64,000 nt of DNA from an uncultured Pelagibacteraceae bacterium. Lineage in GTDB: Bacteria; Pseudomonadota; Alphaproteobacteria; Pelagibacterales; Pelagibacteraceae. The stretch lies in assembly GCA_902529715.1 (NCBI GenBank), contig CABZXL010000003.1, positions 1 to 64,000 on the forward strand. Direction: 5' to 3'. Below are positions 17,752 to 27,054 of the stretch, piece by piece. Each line of letters opens with the position of its first letter. Position 1 is the first letter of the stretch. The notes below the pieces were generated by a model. It saw nothing but the letters and a program-made list of their open reading frames with translations, had not been told where the DNA came from and searched no databases. Position numbers and translations under genes: made by a program.

Positions 17752-18903
17752 TTATTTTTTAAAAATAATTTTTGAACTATTTAATTCTCTTAAATTTTTA
17801 CAGCCCATTAGTAACATATTTCTCTCAATTTCTTTTTGCATATTTTGCAATGCACGTTCCACACCTACTTGACCTCCTGATGCAAGAGAAAATAAAAACA
17901 TTTTTCCAAAACTACAAGCTTTTGCGCCTGCTGCAACTGCTTTTAAAACATGAGTCCCTCTTCTAACTCCACCATCTAATATAATTTCTAATTTATCACC
18001 AACTGCATCTGAAATTTCTTTAAGTTGATCGAATGGAGATCTTGATCCATCTAATTGTCTCCCGCCGTGATTTGAAAGAAATATTGCAGTACAGCCTATA
18101 TCGATTGCTTTTTTTGCATCCTCAACTGACATAACTCCTTTTAAAGCAAATGGACCATTCCATTTTTTTATACAATATTCTGCATCTTGCCAGTTCATTC
18201 CTGGATCGTACTGTTCGTTAACATATTCTATAACTGATTTAGTTATATTAGTTCCTTTGTCAGTTTTATGCTTAACATTTGAAAGTTCAAATTTTTTATT
18301 TGTTAAATAGTTAAAGACCCAGCCTGGTTTTGCTGCAAATTCGAATAAACTTTTGATCGTAAGTTTTGGGGGAGTAGTAAAACCTGTTCTATGATCTCTT
18401 TCTCTATTACCGGCCACTATTGTATCGACTGTTAAACACAAACCATCAAAGTTTGCTATTTTACATCTATTAATCAAATCGTCTGTAATAGATTTATCTT
18501 TATGAATATAAAGTTGAAATAATTTTGGGCCACTTGAAATATTTGCAATTTCTTCAATTGATGATGTGGCCATAGTAGACATGCCATACATTGTTCCTAA
18601 TTTTTCAGCTGCTCTTGCTGAAGCCCTATCTCCTTCCGGGTCGTACAATCTTTGCATGGCTGTAGGAGATAAAAAAATTGGCATGCTTATTTTTCTGCCA
18701 AAAATTTCTGTTGAAATATCTGGCTTTCCACCACCAGCTAAAACATTCGGAATTAAATCACACTGATTAAATGAATCTGTGTTTCTTTTTAGAGTTATTT
18801 CGTCATCTGAACCTCCATCAATATAATGAAAAATTGGAGATGGTAATTTTTTTTTTGCTAATTTTCTAAAATCATCAAAATTGTGACAATCATTTAGATT
18901 CAT
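17752..18903 (-). CDS. FMN-dependent alpha-hydroxyacid dehydrogenase (L-lactate dehydrogenase family), copy 2
   Basis: 383 residues forming an FMN-binding TIM barrel that oxidises L-2-hydroxyacids to 2-oxoacids. The active-site signature SNHGGRQLDGSRSPFDQL is present and includes the catalytic His. TVDTIVAGNRERDHRTGF and LDGGVRRGTHVLKA are FMN/phosphate contacts. L-lactate dehydrogenase (LldD) is the commonest assignment; glycolate or mandelate-type substrates cannot be excluded. It follows a close paralogue by three bases and has a nearly identical N-terminus. Confidence 0.9.
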   Translation of the reverse strand: MNLNDCHNFDDFRKLAKKKLPSPIFHYIDGGSDDEITLKRNTDSFNQCDLIPNVLAGGGKPDISTEIFGRKISMPIFLSPTAMQRLYDPEGDRASARAAEKLGTMYGMSTMATSSIEEIANISSGPKLFQLYIHKDKSITDDLINRCKIANFDGLCLTVDTIVAGNRERDHRTGFTTPPKLTIKSLFEFAAKPGWVFNYLTNKKFELSNVKHKTDKGTNITKSVIEYVNEQYDPGMNWQDAEYCIKKWNGPFALKGVMSVEDAKKAIDIGCTAIFLSNHGGRQLDGSRSPFDQLKEISDAVGDKLEIILDGGVRRGTHVLKAVAAGAKACSFGKMFLFSLASGGQVGVERALQNMQKEIERNMLLMGCKNLRELNSSKIIFKK

Positions 18904-18906
18904 ACT

Positions 18907-20055
18907 TTATCTAAACCTTAAGTTGTTTCTATTTAAATCACTTATCTTTTTACAGCCCATGAGTTTCATATCTCTTTCAAGTTCAGCCTTATACTGTCCT
19001 AAAGCTCTTTCAACACCAGCTTGACCAGCTGCAGCTAGTGCATAAAGATAGAGTCTTCCTCCAGAACACGCTTTGGCACCAATAGATAATGCTTTTAGCA
19101 TATGAGTTCCTCTTTGGAATCCTCCTTCGCAAATGACATCGATCTTATCGCCAACTGCATCTACAATTTCTGCTAATTGATCAAATGGTGATCTTGATCC
19201 ATCAAGTTGTCTTCCTCCATGATTTGAAACTATTATTCCTGTGCATCCGATATCAACTGCTTTTTTAGCATCTTCAACACTCATCACTCCTTTAAGTGCA
19301 AAATGACCTCCCCATTGAGAACATAATTTTTCAGCATCATTCCAATTCATAGATTGATCCAACATAGTAGAAAAATAATTACCAATTGAAGTGTTCGTGC
19401 TGGTACCTTCTTTTACATAATCTTGAAGATGTGGTAATTCAAATTTACCTTTTGTTAAATAGTTTATTCCCCACATTGGTTTTGTAGCAAAACTATACAA
19501 ACTTGATAATGTAAGTTTAGGAGGAGATGTAAAACCAGTCCTAAGATCTCTTTCACGATTTCCTCCCGTTATTGTATCTACTGTTAAAGCTAAAACATCA
19601 AATTTTGCTGCCTTTGCTCTTTCCAAGCAAGAATCATTTAAACCTCTATCTTTATGAAAATAAAACTGAAACATTTTTGGTGTACTAATTAATGAAGCTA
19701 TTTCTTCAACACTTACAGTGGCTAAAGCCGAAACTCCAAACATAGTATTAAATTTCTGAGCTGCTTTACCTACTGCTCTTTCTCCATCATAATGAAAAAG
19801 TCTTTGTAAAGCTGTTGGTGCACAATAGAATGGAAGATCTAATTTTTTTCCAAATATAGTAGTTGATAAATCAATATTTTCTACACCTCTTAATACATTT
19901 GGAACTAAATCAATGTCATTAAATGAGGAAGTGTTACGTCTATATGTAATCTCATCATCTGCTGCTCCATCAATATAATGAAAAATTGGAGATGGTAATT
20001 TTTTTTTAGCTAATTTTCTAAAGTCACTAAAATTGTGACAGTCTTTAAGATTCAT
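18907..20055 (-). CDS. FMN-dependent alpha-hydroxyacid dehydrogenase (L-lactate dehydrogenase family), copy 1
   Basis: 382 residues, same fold and signatures as the adjacent copy (SNHGGRQLDGSRSPFDQL, TVDTITGGNRERDLRTGF, CEGGFQRGTHMLKA). The first 37 residues differ from copy 2 at only about four positions, while later regions diverge more, pointing to an old tandem duplication with a constrained or converted 5' end. The two may differ in substrate range or form a hetero-oligomer. It is nine bases downstream of the PagL-like gene. Confidence 0.9.
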   Translation of the reverse strand: MNLKDCHNFSDFRKLAKKKLPSPIFHYIDGAADDEITYRRNTSSFNDIDLVPNVLRGVENIDLSTTIFGKKLDLPFYCAPTALQRLFHYDGERAVGKAAQKFNTMFGVSALATVSVEEIASLISTPKMFQFYFHKDRGLNDSCLERAKAAKFDVLALTVDTITGGNRERDLRTGFTSPPKLTLSSLYSFATKPMWGINYLTKGKFELPHLQDYVKEGTSTNTSIGNYFSTMLDQSMNWNDAEKLCSQWGGHFALKGVMSVEDAKKAVDIGCTGIIVSNHGGRQLDGSRSPFDQLAEIVDAVGDKIDVICEGGFQRGTHMLKALSIGAKACSGGRLYLYALAAAGQAGVERALGQYKAELERDMKLMGCKKISDLNRNNLRFR

Positions 20056-20064
20056 TTTTATATT

Positions 20065-20583
20065 TTAGAACTGTTTAATAAAATTAAACATATAACTATT
20101 TGCCCCAGGATTCTTATCCCCAAGACTAGCATTAGATATATGATTATAAGAAAAACCTAATTCACTATTAGAAAAGACATCTAAAGAAAATTGAAGTTCA
20201 CTTTTGAATTCAATTGCATGTCCCAAATCCTTACCATCGCCTTGTCCATATAGTCCTGGAGTGAATGATGGTATTATATTTAATTTTCCTAAGTTATAAT
20301 TTGCTTGAATCCCTGTATAAGCATAAGCAGCATTATTTTCTGTTAGCATAAAACCAGTTACAGGAGATATGGTTCCTAAAAAACTTTCTCTTACTAAATT
20401 TTCATTTTGATGTTGAAATCCAAATAACGCAGCTCTTTGTCCATCATCACTGAAATCAAACATTCCAGTATAAAAATTTAATTCATGCTCATTAAAATTT
20501 TCTTTTTTTTCTTCACTATATGATGGAACTATCAATAGAAATAAAAAAAATAGATTTAATATTATTTTTAATGCTTTCTTCAT
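20065..20583 (-). CDS. PagL-like outer-membrane protein (acyloxyacyl hydrolase family)
   Basis: 172 residues with a Sec signal peptide (LFFLFLLIVPSYS) and a small beta-barrel-like body. The C-terminal motif NHISNASLGDKNPGANSY matches the PagL active-site region, where the His and Ser of HxSNAS are catalytic. PagL removes the 3-O acyl chain of lipid A in the outer membrane. The acidic third catalytic residue expected a few positions later appears to be Ala or Asn here, so activity is uncertain. The protein ends in an aromatic residue (KQF), as outer-membrane proteins do. It stands between ccmH and the lactate-type genes. Confidence 0.75.
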   Translation of the reverse strand: MKKALKIILNLFFLFLLIVPSYSEEKKENFNEHELNFYTGMFDFSDDGQRAALFGFQHQNENLVRESFLGTISPVTGFMLTENNAAYAYTGIQANYNLGKLNIIPSFTPGLYGQGDGKDLGHAIEFKSELQFSLDVFSNSELGFSYNHISNASLGDKNPGANSYMFNFIKQF

Positions 20584-20616
20584 TTTATATTCAAAATTGC
20601 TATATTTTATAATGCT

Positions 20617-20988
20617 CTAATTAATAAACACTTTTCTAAATATTAATAGACCACCAAAGGTAAATAAAATCAATGGAAATATCCATAGCACTAAGTTTTT
20701 TTTATTAAACTCTGGGTCATATACGATCCATTCACCATACTGATTTTTTAAATAATCATAAATTTGTTTTTCAGATTTTCCTTCTTCAATTTTATTTTTA
20801 ATTAATATTTTTATACTTAATGCAAAATCAGATTGTGAATCATAAACTGACTGTCCTTGACATATTAAGCATCTAAGGTTTTTTGAAATTTTATTAATTA
20901 ACAAAGAATTATTATTTGCCTGTAATGATTTTTGAAAAGATAAAACTAAAATTAATATTAACAAAAAAAGTTTAGTTAGTTTTATCAT
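20617..20988 (-). CDS. ccmH: Cytochrome c maturation protein CcmH
   Basis: Thiol-oxidoreductase that keeps apocytochrome c CxxCH cysteines reduced for haem ligation. The periplasmic motif LRCLICQGQSV (LRCxxC) follows a signal anchor, and a C-terminal membrane segment (WIFPLILFTFGGLLIF) is present. At 123 residues it is the short form without a CcmI-like TPR domain. It overlaps ccmG by four bases. Confidence 0.95.
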   Translation of the reverse strand: MIKLTKLFLLILILVLSFQKSLQANNNSLLINKISKNLRCLICQGQSVYDSQSDFALSIKILIKNKIEEGKSEKQIYDYLKNQYGEWIVYDPEFNKKNLVLWIFPLILFTFGGLLIFRKVFIN

Positions 20989-21506
20989 TTAGCTATTTTT
21001 ATAATTTCTAAAATATCATCAGTTTTTAAAGGACCGATATATTTTCTAACAATTTTTGATTTACTATTTACAAGAAAAGTTTCAGGCACTCCATAGGCTC
21101 CTAATGCAATGGATATTGTACCGTCTGGGTCAGTCAAAATTTTTACAAAAGGATTTCCAAATTCATTTAAAAATTTAATTGCATTATTTTTTTTATCTTT
21201 GTAGTTCAAGCCAACAATATTTATATTTGTTTTTTCTTTTAAATCCATTAACAATGAATGTTCTAATCTACAAGGTGCGCACCACGATGCCCATACATTT
21301 AGTAAGGTAAAATTATTATTTTCTATAATATCATTAGAGTTAAATTCATCATTTAAAAATAACTCTTTGCTAGTAAATGTTGTAAAATTTTTATTTTTAG
21401 ATTCACTTGGTGTATAAAAATTTGGTTTATCTAAACCTAAGTAAAATACTATAAAAATAAAAATAAAAAATAAAAATAAAATTGAATAAAAAATATTTTT
21501 TTTCAT
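20985..21506 (-). CDS. ccmG: Thiol:disulfide interchange protein CcmG/DsbE
   Basis: Membrane-anchored periplasmic thioredoxin-like protein that reduces apocytochrome c or CcmH. One N-terminal membrane segment precedes a thioredoxin fold with active site NVWASWCAPCRLEH. YGVPETFLV carries the cis-proline. 173 residues is typical. It lies between ccmF (three bases upstream) and ccmH (overlapping). Confidence 0.94.
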   Translation of the reverse strand: MKKNIFYSILFLFFIFIFIVFYLGLDKPNFYTPSESKNKNFTTFTSKELFLNDEFNSNDIIENNNFTLLNVWASWCAPCRLEHSLLMDLKEKTNINIVGLNYKDKKNNAIKFLNEFGNPFVKILTDPDGTISIALGAYGVPETFLVNSKSKIVRKYIGPLKTDDILEIIKIAK

Positions 21507-21509
21507 ATA

Positions 21510-23384
21510 TTAATTTCTTCTAAATAAACTAAGTATTCCTCCAAATGATATTAAAAAAGCAGACAACCAAATCCAAATCATAAATGGTTTTGTTTGATAT
21601 CGAACATTAAAAATTTCTTCTCCTTTTAATAAATTCATAACCATAAATTTGTCAGAAAATACACTTGAAATTATGTCTGCTTCACTAGTTAGTATATTCG
21701 GTTGGTTATAAATTCTTATCTCTGGATATAATGAAATGACATTTTCTTTTTCATCTATAATTTCAAAATTCGCAACAACAGATTTGTAATTTTCTTTTTC
21801 AAATATTTTAATCTTCGAAAATTTTATCTGTTCTTTTTTAAAAGATATTTCTTGCCCTACTTTCATATTTGCAGAAAATTCATTCGAAAACAAACTATTT
21901 ATTAAAATACTCAATATAAATAAACTAAATCCAAAGTGAGAAATAACTTGTGAAATATTATATTTTTTTTTAAATAAATCTTCTATCGAAATAAGTAGCA
22001 AATATATTGCAGCTCCTCCTAAAAGTGATGTAAATAAAATTTCAGATGATGTTTTTTTAATTAAATAAAAGGATAAAATTAAACATATTAAAAATAAAAT
22101 AATTCTTAAATATTTTATTCCTCTATAATTATCTTTAATCCAGTTTAATTTCGGTCCTATTGTCATAAAAATTAAAAATATAGCCACAAAAGGAATTAAT
22201 AATTTATTAAAAAATGGAGGACCTATTGAAATTTTTTCATTAATTAAAACCTCTAAAAATATTGGATAGATAGTTCCAATTAAAACAACAGATAAAAAAT
22301 ACATCATAAACCAATTATTAATTAAAATTGAAGTTTCTTTACTTATTAAAAAAAATTCTTTTTGTGAATTATTGTCTTTATCTTGATAGATAAAAAATAA
22401 AATTAAAGACAAGAGAATTAAGACAAATAAAAAAAATAATATAAATACTCCTCTTTTAGGGTCATTTGCAAAAGTGTGTACTGAATTTAAAATACCCGAT
22501 CTAACTAAAAAAGTGCCGCTCATACTTAATGTAAATGTTGCAATAGATAGTACTACTGTCCAAGACTTAAGAAGATTTCTCTTTTCTAACACTATAATTG
22601 TGTGAATAAGTGCAGTTAAGCATAACCATGGCATCAAAGAAACATTTTCTACTGGATCCCAAAACCAGAAGCCACCCCATCCTAATTCATAATAAGCCCA
22701 AACAGATCCTAATAAAATTCCAATTGTTAAAAAAACCCATGAAATAAGAATCCATTTTTTTATATGTGCTGCCCATTCACTATTAATATTATTTTCAACT
22801 AATGATGCTAATGATGCAGAAAAAATTATAGATGATCCAACATAACCCAAATATAAAATTGGAGGATGAATTGCTAAAGCAGGATCTTGTAAAATTGGAT
22901 TTAAACCAAGGCCTTCATTTGGAATTGGAAATAAAAAATTAAATGGATTCGAAGTTAAAAGTAAAAATAAAAAAAAACCACATATAATAATTTGTTGAAA
23001 AAAAATAGAGAGTAATCTGTATTTAGTTGGTTGTTTTTTTGAAAAAACAATAAATAAAAAGATGAATAATGTTAAAACAAGCAACCAAAGCAATAAACTT
23101 CCCTCATGATTTCCCCATGTACCAGTAATTTTATAAAATATAGGCTTTGTTGTATGTGAATTATTATAAACAGTTTCATTACTAAAATCTGAAATAACAA
23201 AAGAATAAACTAATGAAATAAAACTTATCACAACAGTAAAAAGCTGTAGAAATAAAATTGAAAAAACATTTTGATTTATTTGTTTATTATTTTTTCTAAA
23301 ACAAAAAAGTGAGTAAATAAGTAAACTAATTGATAATATAAAACCTAATACAAGTGAATAATATCCTATGTGACTTGAAATCAC
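21510..23384 (-). CDS. ccmF: Cytochrome c-type biogenesis protein CcmF
   Basis: Core of the haem lyase that attaches haem to apocytochrome c on the periplasmic side. A 624-residue polytopic protein with the tryptophan-rich WWD signature [18 protein letters not shown] and conserved histidine-containing loops ([19 protein letters not shown]). It overlaps ccmE by four bases. The length is near the usual 640-660. Confidence 0.96.
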   Translation of the reverse strand: MISSHIGYYSLVLGFILSISLLIYSLFCFRKNNKQINQNVFSILFLQLFTVVISFISLVYSFVISDFSNETVYNNSHTTKPIFYKITGTWGNHEGSLLLWLLVLTLFIFLFIVFSKKQPTKYRLLSIFFQQIIICGFFLFLLLTSNPFNFLFPIPNEGLGLNPILQDPALAIHPPILYLGYVGSSIIFSASLASLVENNINSEWAAHIKKWILISWVFLTIGILLGSVWAYYELGWGGFWFWDPVENVSLMPWLCLTALIHTIIVLEKRNLLKSWTVVLSIATFTLSMSGTFLVRSGILNSVHTFANDPKRGVFILFFLFVLILLSLILFFIYQDKDNNSQKEFFLISKETSILINNWFMMYFLSVVLIGTIYPIFLEVLINEKISIGPPFFNKLLIPFVAIFLIFMTIGPKLNWIKDNYRGIKYLRIILFLICLILSFYLIKKTSSEILFTSLLGGAAIYLLLISIEDLFKKKYNISQVISHFGFSLFILSILINSLFSNEFSANMKVGQEISFKKEQIKFSKIKIFEKENYKSVVANFEIIDEKENVISLYPEIRIYNQPNILTSEADIISSVFSDKFMVMNLLKGEEIFNVRYQTKPFMIWIWLSAFLISFGGILSLFRRN

Positions 23385-23806
23385 TTATTTTTCTCCAAAG
23401 CTTCTTTTACTTCAGGAGGCATATAATTTTCATCATGTTTAGCCAAAATTTTTTTTGCTTTTAAAAAACTACGATCACTTAAATAACCTTCTGCAACTAC
23501 TCCCTTTCCTTCTGAAAATAAATTTGGTATAGCGCCCGAATAATTGACATTTATCTCATTTTTAAAATCAGTTATTACAAAACTAACTTCGTTTTGGCTT
23601 AATTTTATTGTTTCTTCTTTTACCATTCCTCCAACTCTAACTCTTTTTGTATTATCAATTTTAGATAAATTTTTAATTTCTGTTGGAGAAATGAAATAAA
23701 CAACATTTTCTTCTAATGATTTTAGGATTAAGAAAACAGATAAAACTACAATTAAAAAAATAAATGATAAAAAAAATAACCTTAATTTAACTTTTTTACC
23801 ATACAT
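23381..23806 (-). CDS. ccmE: Haem chaperone CcmE
   Basis: Periplasmic haem chaperone that binds haem covalently and delivers it to CcmF. A single N-terminal membrane anchor is followed by a beta-barrel domain ([31 protein letters not shown]). The haem-binding motif is [12 protein letters not shown], with the covalent His near residue 123. 141 residues is typical. Confidence 0.96.
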   Translation of the reverse strand: MYGKKVKLRLFFLSFIFLIVVLSVFLILKSLEENVVYFISPTEIKNLSKIDNTKRVRVGGMVKEETIKLSQNEVSFVITDFKNEINVNYSGAIPNLFSEGKGVVAEGYLSDRSFLKAKKILAKHDENYMPPEVKEALEKNK

Positions 23807-23818
23807 GACTAGTTAAAG

Positions 23819-24052
23819 TTAAATTTTTGAAGTTAAATTACTTGCTAAAATTCCTTTGTATGCTTCTTGTGCTCTAACAGCTTGTTTCTTTTCAGAAGTT
23901 AAAGTTAAATATTTAGCATCAAATTTAATTTTCTCTTTAACAAGCTGAACTTTAATTACAGTGTATAGAACTGAGAAACTTATCAATGTAAATGTAAATG
24001 CAGACCAAACATAAATCCCATAACCATTCATTGAAATAATATCATTAATCAT
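23819..24052 (-). CDS. ccmD: Haem exporter protein CcmD
   Basis: A small membrane protein that stabilises the CcmC-CcmE complex. 77 residues, one membrane segment (GIYVWSAFTFTLISFSVLYT) then a basic cytoplasmic tail, with the typical N-terminal GYGIYVW. It overlaps ccmC by four bases and precedes ccmE. Assignment rests on position and topology, since CcmD sequences are poorly conserved. Confidence 0.85.
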   Translation of the reverse strand: MINDIISMNGYGIYVWSAFTFTLISFSVLYTVIKVQLVKEKIKFDAKYLTLTSEKKQAVRAQEAYKGILASNLTSKI

Positions 24053-24756
24053 AATCTATCTAGTCCTTTATTTTTAATTTTTATCAGTTCTGTATTATAT
24101 TTCATCAAAAAAATCAGGATAGAAAATAGTGCAAATGCCGCAGTCATTATGCCCAAAGGAATCATCATAGAAGTATGTATTGAAGTTTTTGAGAAAACAC
24201 TTATCGAAGCAGGCTGATGTAGTGTTGACCACCAATCAACTGAATACTTAATAATTGGAACATTTATAGCTCCTAATAGTGCAATCAAAGAAGTTATTCT
24301 ATCAACTTTTTCTGTGTTGTCATAAATTCTCCAAGCCAAGATATATATAATATAAAACAAAGCCAAAATTAGCATTGATGTAATTCTTGCATCCCAAACC
24401 CACCAAGTTCCCCAAGTTGGTTTGCCCCAAATAGAACCTGTCACCAAAGCAATTATATTAAAGACTAAGCCTGCTGGGGCTAAACTTTTTGCAATTAATA
24501 CAAAAGATTTAATTTTAAAAATTATTATTGAAAAAGATAAAATTGCAATAACTGAAAAAGTACCTAGAGATATCCACGCAGAAGGTACATGGACATACAT
24601 AATTCTTACTGAATGACCTTGTATGTAATCTTCTGGAGAAATTATAAGCGCTTCTAATAATCCAATTGAAATTACAATAATAAAAATTAATAAAACATAT
24701 TTTGGAGCTTTAGAGGTTATTGAAAAAATCTTATTCGGCTCAAAATTTTTTAACAT
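24049..24756 (-). CDS. ccmC: Haem exporter protein CcmC
   Basis: Inner-membrane WWD-domain protein that loads haem onto CcmE. It has six hydrophobic segments, the motif WGKPTWGTWWVWDARITS, and histidines on the periplasmic side (MYVHVPSAWI, WWSTLHQPAS). 235 residues is normal. It is the first gene of ccmCDEFGH here. ccmA and ccmB, the ABC subunits, are not in this window and should lie elsewhere. Confidence 0.96.
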   Translation of the reverse strand: MLKNFEPNKIFSITSKAPKYVLLIFIIVISIGLLEALIISPEDYIQGHSVRIMYVHVPSAWISLGTFSVIAILSFSIIIFKIKSFVLIAKSLAPAGLVFNIIALVTGSIWGKPTWGTWWVWDARITSMLILALFYIIYILAWRIYDNTEKVDRITSLIALLGAINVPIIKYSVDWWSTLHQPASISVFSKTSIHTSMMIPLGIMTAAFALFSILIFLMKYNTELIKIKNKGLDRL

Positions 24757-24811
24757 ATAAGACTTATATCTATAAAAATTTATTTTGTTGAATAATTTTT
24801 AGGATAATTCC

Positions 24812-24865
24812 GATCAAGAATACTATAGAGGGAGATAAATAAGGGATAAAAAAGTATCCTTGATC
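24812..24865. repeat. Inverted repeat with 13-bp arms between hspQ and ccmC
   Basis: GATCAAGAATACT at 24812-24824 faces AGTATCCTTGATC at 24853-24865, with one mismatch in 13 pairs and a 28-base spacer. It lies in the 181-base gap downstream of hspQ and upstream of ccmC, both minus-strand. It does not look like an intrinsic terminator, having a long loop and no T tract. It may be a protein-binding dyad or part of the ccmC leader. Nothing else is recognisable in this gap. Confidence 0.5.
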
Positions 24866-24937
24866 AGAATATAGTTGTTTATAAACTTTATATATGTCTA
24901 AGTTTTGAACTAATTGTGTTTGAATATTGACTATCTA

Positions 24938-25258
24938 TTAGTTTGAGGGCTTAAAATATGTAGAGCCTTTTCTGCCAGAAAATATTTCATTTATTAGAGG
25001 GTGTTTTATGGGCTCTTCTGAATCATCTACTAACAAGTTTTGCTCTGATACATAAGCTTCATAGGTAACCTCATCGTTTTCAGCTAGAAGATGGTAAAAA
25101 GGCTGATCTTTCTTTGGTCTAACATTTTTTGGTATTGATTGATACCACTCTTCAGAATTATTAAATTCGAAATCTACATCATAAATTACACCTCTAAAGT
25201 CGAAGTGTTTATGTTTTACTATATCTCCAATTGAGAATTTTGCTTTTTGTGTACTCAC
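24938..25258 (-). CDS. hspQ: HspQ/YccV-like hemimethylated-DNA-binding-domain protein
   Basis: 106 residues with the YccV/HspQ fold: FSIGDIVKHKHFDFRGVIYDVD at the start and QPFYHLLAENDEVTYEAYVSEQNL in the middle. In E. coli HspQ is a heat-shock factor that modulates Lon proteolysis and destabilises mutant DnaA. The C-terminal PLINEIFSGRKGSTYF is common to alphaproteobacterial members. It is divergent from yciB, and the space between their start codons is about 78 bases if yciB starts at the GTG. Confidence 0.9.
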   Translation of the reverse strand: MSTQKAKFSIGDIVKHKHFDFRGVIYDVDFEFNNSEEWYQSIPKNVRPKKDQPFYHLLAENDEVTYEAYVSEQNLLVDDSEEPIKHPLINEIFSGRKGSTYFKPSN

Positions 25259-25336
25259 TACCTTAAATATGGATATTTAAATAAAAAAATCAATAAAAAA
25301 ATTTCAAAGTTTTTTTATTCTGTTAATATATTTCTT

Positions 25337-25888
25337 GTGAACAAATCATTTCTCAAATTTATCACTGATTTTGGACCTTTATTAGTTTTTTTTAGTTTTT
25401 ATTACAAAAATGAAAAAGATTTAACTGTGGCAATTCCTCCATTTATAGTTGCAACTTTAATTGCCTTAGTTGTTGTTTGGATTTTGGAAAAAAAAATCCC
25501 TATGGTACCTTTGCTTGGTGGAATATTTATTACTTTATTTGGTGGCCTAACTATATATTTTGACAACCCTATTTTTATTTATGTTAAACCAACAATTATA
25601 AATATATTATTTGGTATAGCACTTTTATTTGGAAAATTTTTTTCGAATGAGCCAATTTTAAAAAAAATGCTTGGTAAATCATTACAATTAACTGATGAGG
25701 GATGGAAAATCCTAAACTTAAGGTGGGTATATTTCTTTTTTGGGTTAGCGTTGCTAAATGAAATTATTTGGCGAACACAATCAGAAGAGTTTTGGGTAAA
25801 TTTTAAAGTCTGGGGAATATTGCCTTTAACAATTATTTTTACTGCATTTCAAATATCAATAATTAATAAATATAAATTAGATGAATAG
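25337..25888 (+). CDS. yciB: Inner-membrane-spanning protein YciB (intracellular septation protein A family)
   Basis: Polytopic inner-membrane protein linked to septation and envelope homeostasis. FLKFITDFGPLLVFFSFYY is the family N-terminus, and the conserved TDEGWKILNLRWVYFFFGLALLNEIIWR follows. A GTG at 25337 gives 183 residues starting at that conserved region. An ATG at 25247 would add 30 lysine-rich residues and overlap the divergent hspQ coding region, so the GTG is preferred. It overlaps the next gene by eight bases. Confidence 0.88.
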   Translation: MNKSFLKFITDFGPLLVFFSFYYKNEKDLTVAIPPFIVATLIALVVVWILEKKIPMVPLLGGIFITLFGGLTIYFDNPIFIYVKPTIINILFGIALLFGKFFSNEPILKKMLGKSLQLTDEGWKILNLRWVYFFFGLALLNEIIWRTQSEEFWVNFKVWGILPLTIIFTAFQISIINKYKLDE

Positions 25889-26219
25889 AAACCTAAAACT
25901 AGTAATTAATAATATTTATTCAGAAAAAAATTCTCAATATTTTTTTGAAAAATATGAATTAAAAATTATTTTAGACCTCTATGCAAAAATGGTCTCGGAA
26001 GGCTCTTGGAAGGATTATGGATTAAATATTTCAAGTAAACAAGTGGGCTTTTGTGTGTTTAAAAATGCTACTGAAAACGCAATGTATAAAATTTGTAAAA
26101 ATTTTAAACCTATTAATAAAAATTTAAAATATTTGATTACAGATTCGAAAGATAAAATATTAAAAAATTCTAGCGAGTTAAAAATTTTACTAAAAAATAT
26201 TAATTGGAAAAAATTGTAA
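25881..26219 (+). CDS. DUF2794 family protein
   Basis: 112 residues matching the alphaproteobacterial DUF2794 pattern: an acidic-to-basic core ELKIILDLYAKMVSEGSWKDYGLNI, then VGFCVFKNATENAMYKICK. The family has no known function and is typically a single-copy, alphaproteobacteria-restricted cytoplasmic protein. Overlap with yciB implies co-translation. Confidence 0.82.
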   Translation: MNRNLKLVINNIYSEKNSQYFFEKYELKIILDLYAKMVSEGSWKDYGLNISSKQVGFCVFKNATENAMYKICKNFKPINKNLKYLITDSKDKILKNSSELKILLKNINWKKL

Positions 26220-26221
26220 AA

Positions 26222-26983
26222 TTATCTTCTTTGACCAAAAAGTCTTAGCAACATTATAAATAGATTTATAAAGTCCAGGTAAAGAGTTAAAGCTCCCATA
26301 ACAGCTTTCTTACCCATTAACTCCCCTGTATCTGAAGCCGCATACATATTTTTAATTTTTTGAGTATCATATGCAGTTAGGCCTACAAAAATTAATACTC
26401 CTAAAATTGAAATTACGAAGTGCATCATTGAAGATTTTAGAAATATATTAACCAAAGATGCAATGATTATTCCAATTAAACCCATCATCAAAAAAGAACC
26501 TAGCTTTGTTAAGTCTCTCTTAGTTGTGTATCCATAAATACTCATAGTACCAAAGGTAGCAGAAGTTATAAAAAATACTCTTGCAACACTAACTCCTGTG
26601 TATACTAATAATATCCATGAAAGGGATAAGCCCATAAGAGCAGCAAATATCCAGAAAACTGATTGAGCTTTAGCTGCACTCATTTTATTTATACCAAAGC
26701 TCATGTACAAAACGATTCCTAGAGGTGCAAGCATAACAATCCATTTTAAACCCGAAAAGAATAAGGTATTTCCAAAGCTAGTAAATTCAGTTATAGCTCC
26801 AGAAGCATCTGTTACTACCGACATCTTAAATGAAATAAGAGCTATAATTCCAGTTAGTAATACTCCAGTTGCCATGTAATTATATACTTTTAGCATGTAG
26901 GCTCTTAAGCCCTCATCCATAACTACAGTAGATTGAGTGGTTGCTTTTACTTTGTTAAATATATTTTGCTTATTAAATTCCAT
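26222..26983 (-). CDS. BAX inhibitor-1/YccA family membrane protein
   Basis: 253 residues with seven hydrophobic segments. The C-terminal family signature is TAYDTQKIKNMY followed by KKAVMGALTLYLDFINLFIMLLRLFG. Bacterial BI-1 members (YccA, YbhL, BsYetJ) are pH-sensitive calcium-leak channels or FtsH modulators. The N-terminus with KATTQSTVVMDEGLRAYMLKVYNYM is typical of alphaproteobacterial copies. It converges with the DUF2794 gene and diverges from the aldo/keto reductase gene. Confidence 0.93.
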   Translation of the reverse strand: MEFNKQNIFNKVKATTQSTVVMDEGLRAYMLKVYNYMATGVLLTGIIALISFKMSVVTDASGAITEFTSFGNTLFFSGLKWIVMLAPLGIVLYMSFGINKMSAAKAQSVFWIFAALMGLSLSWILLVYTGVSVARVFFITSATFGTMSIYGYTTKRDLTKLGSFLMMGLIGIIIASLVNIFLKSSMMHFVISILGVLIFVGLTAYDTQKIKNMYAASDTGELMGKKAVMGALTLYLDFINLFIMLLRLFGQRR

Positions 26984-27054
26984 ACCATTTATATAATAGC
27001 CTTTTACTATTTATTCAAGATATCATAAAAACCTTAAAAAATATTTAATATTTG

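Noticed and set aside
25247-25336. Upstream ATG start for yciB adding 30 residues
   Set aside because: It would overlap the divergent hspQ coding region and adds a lysine-rich stretch foreign to the family; the GTG at 25337 fits better.
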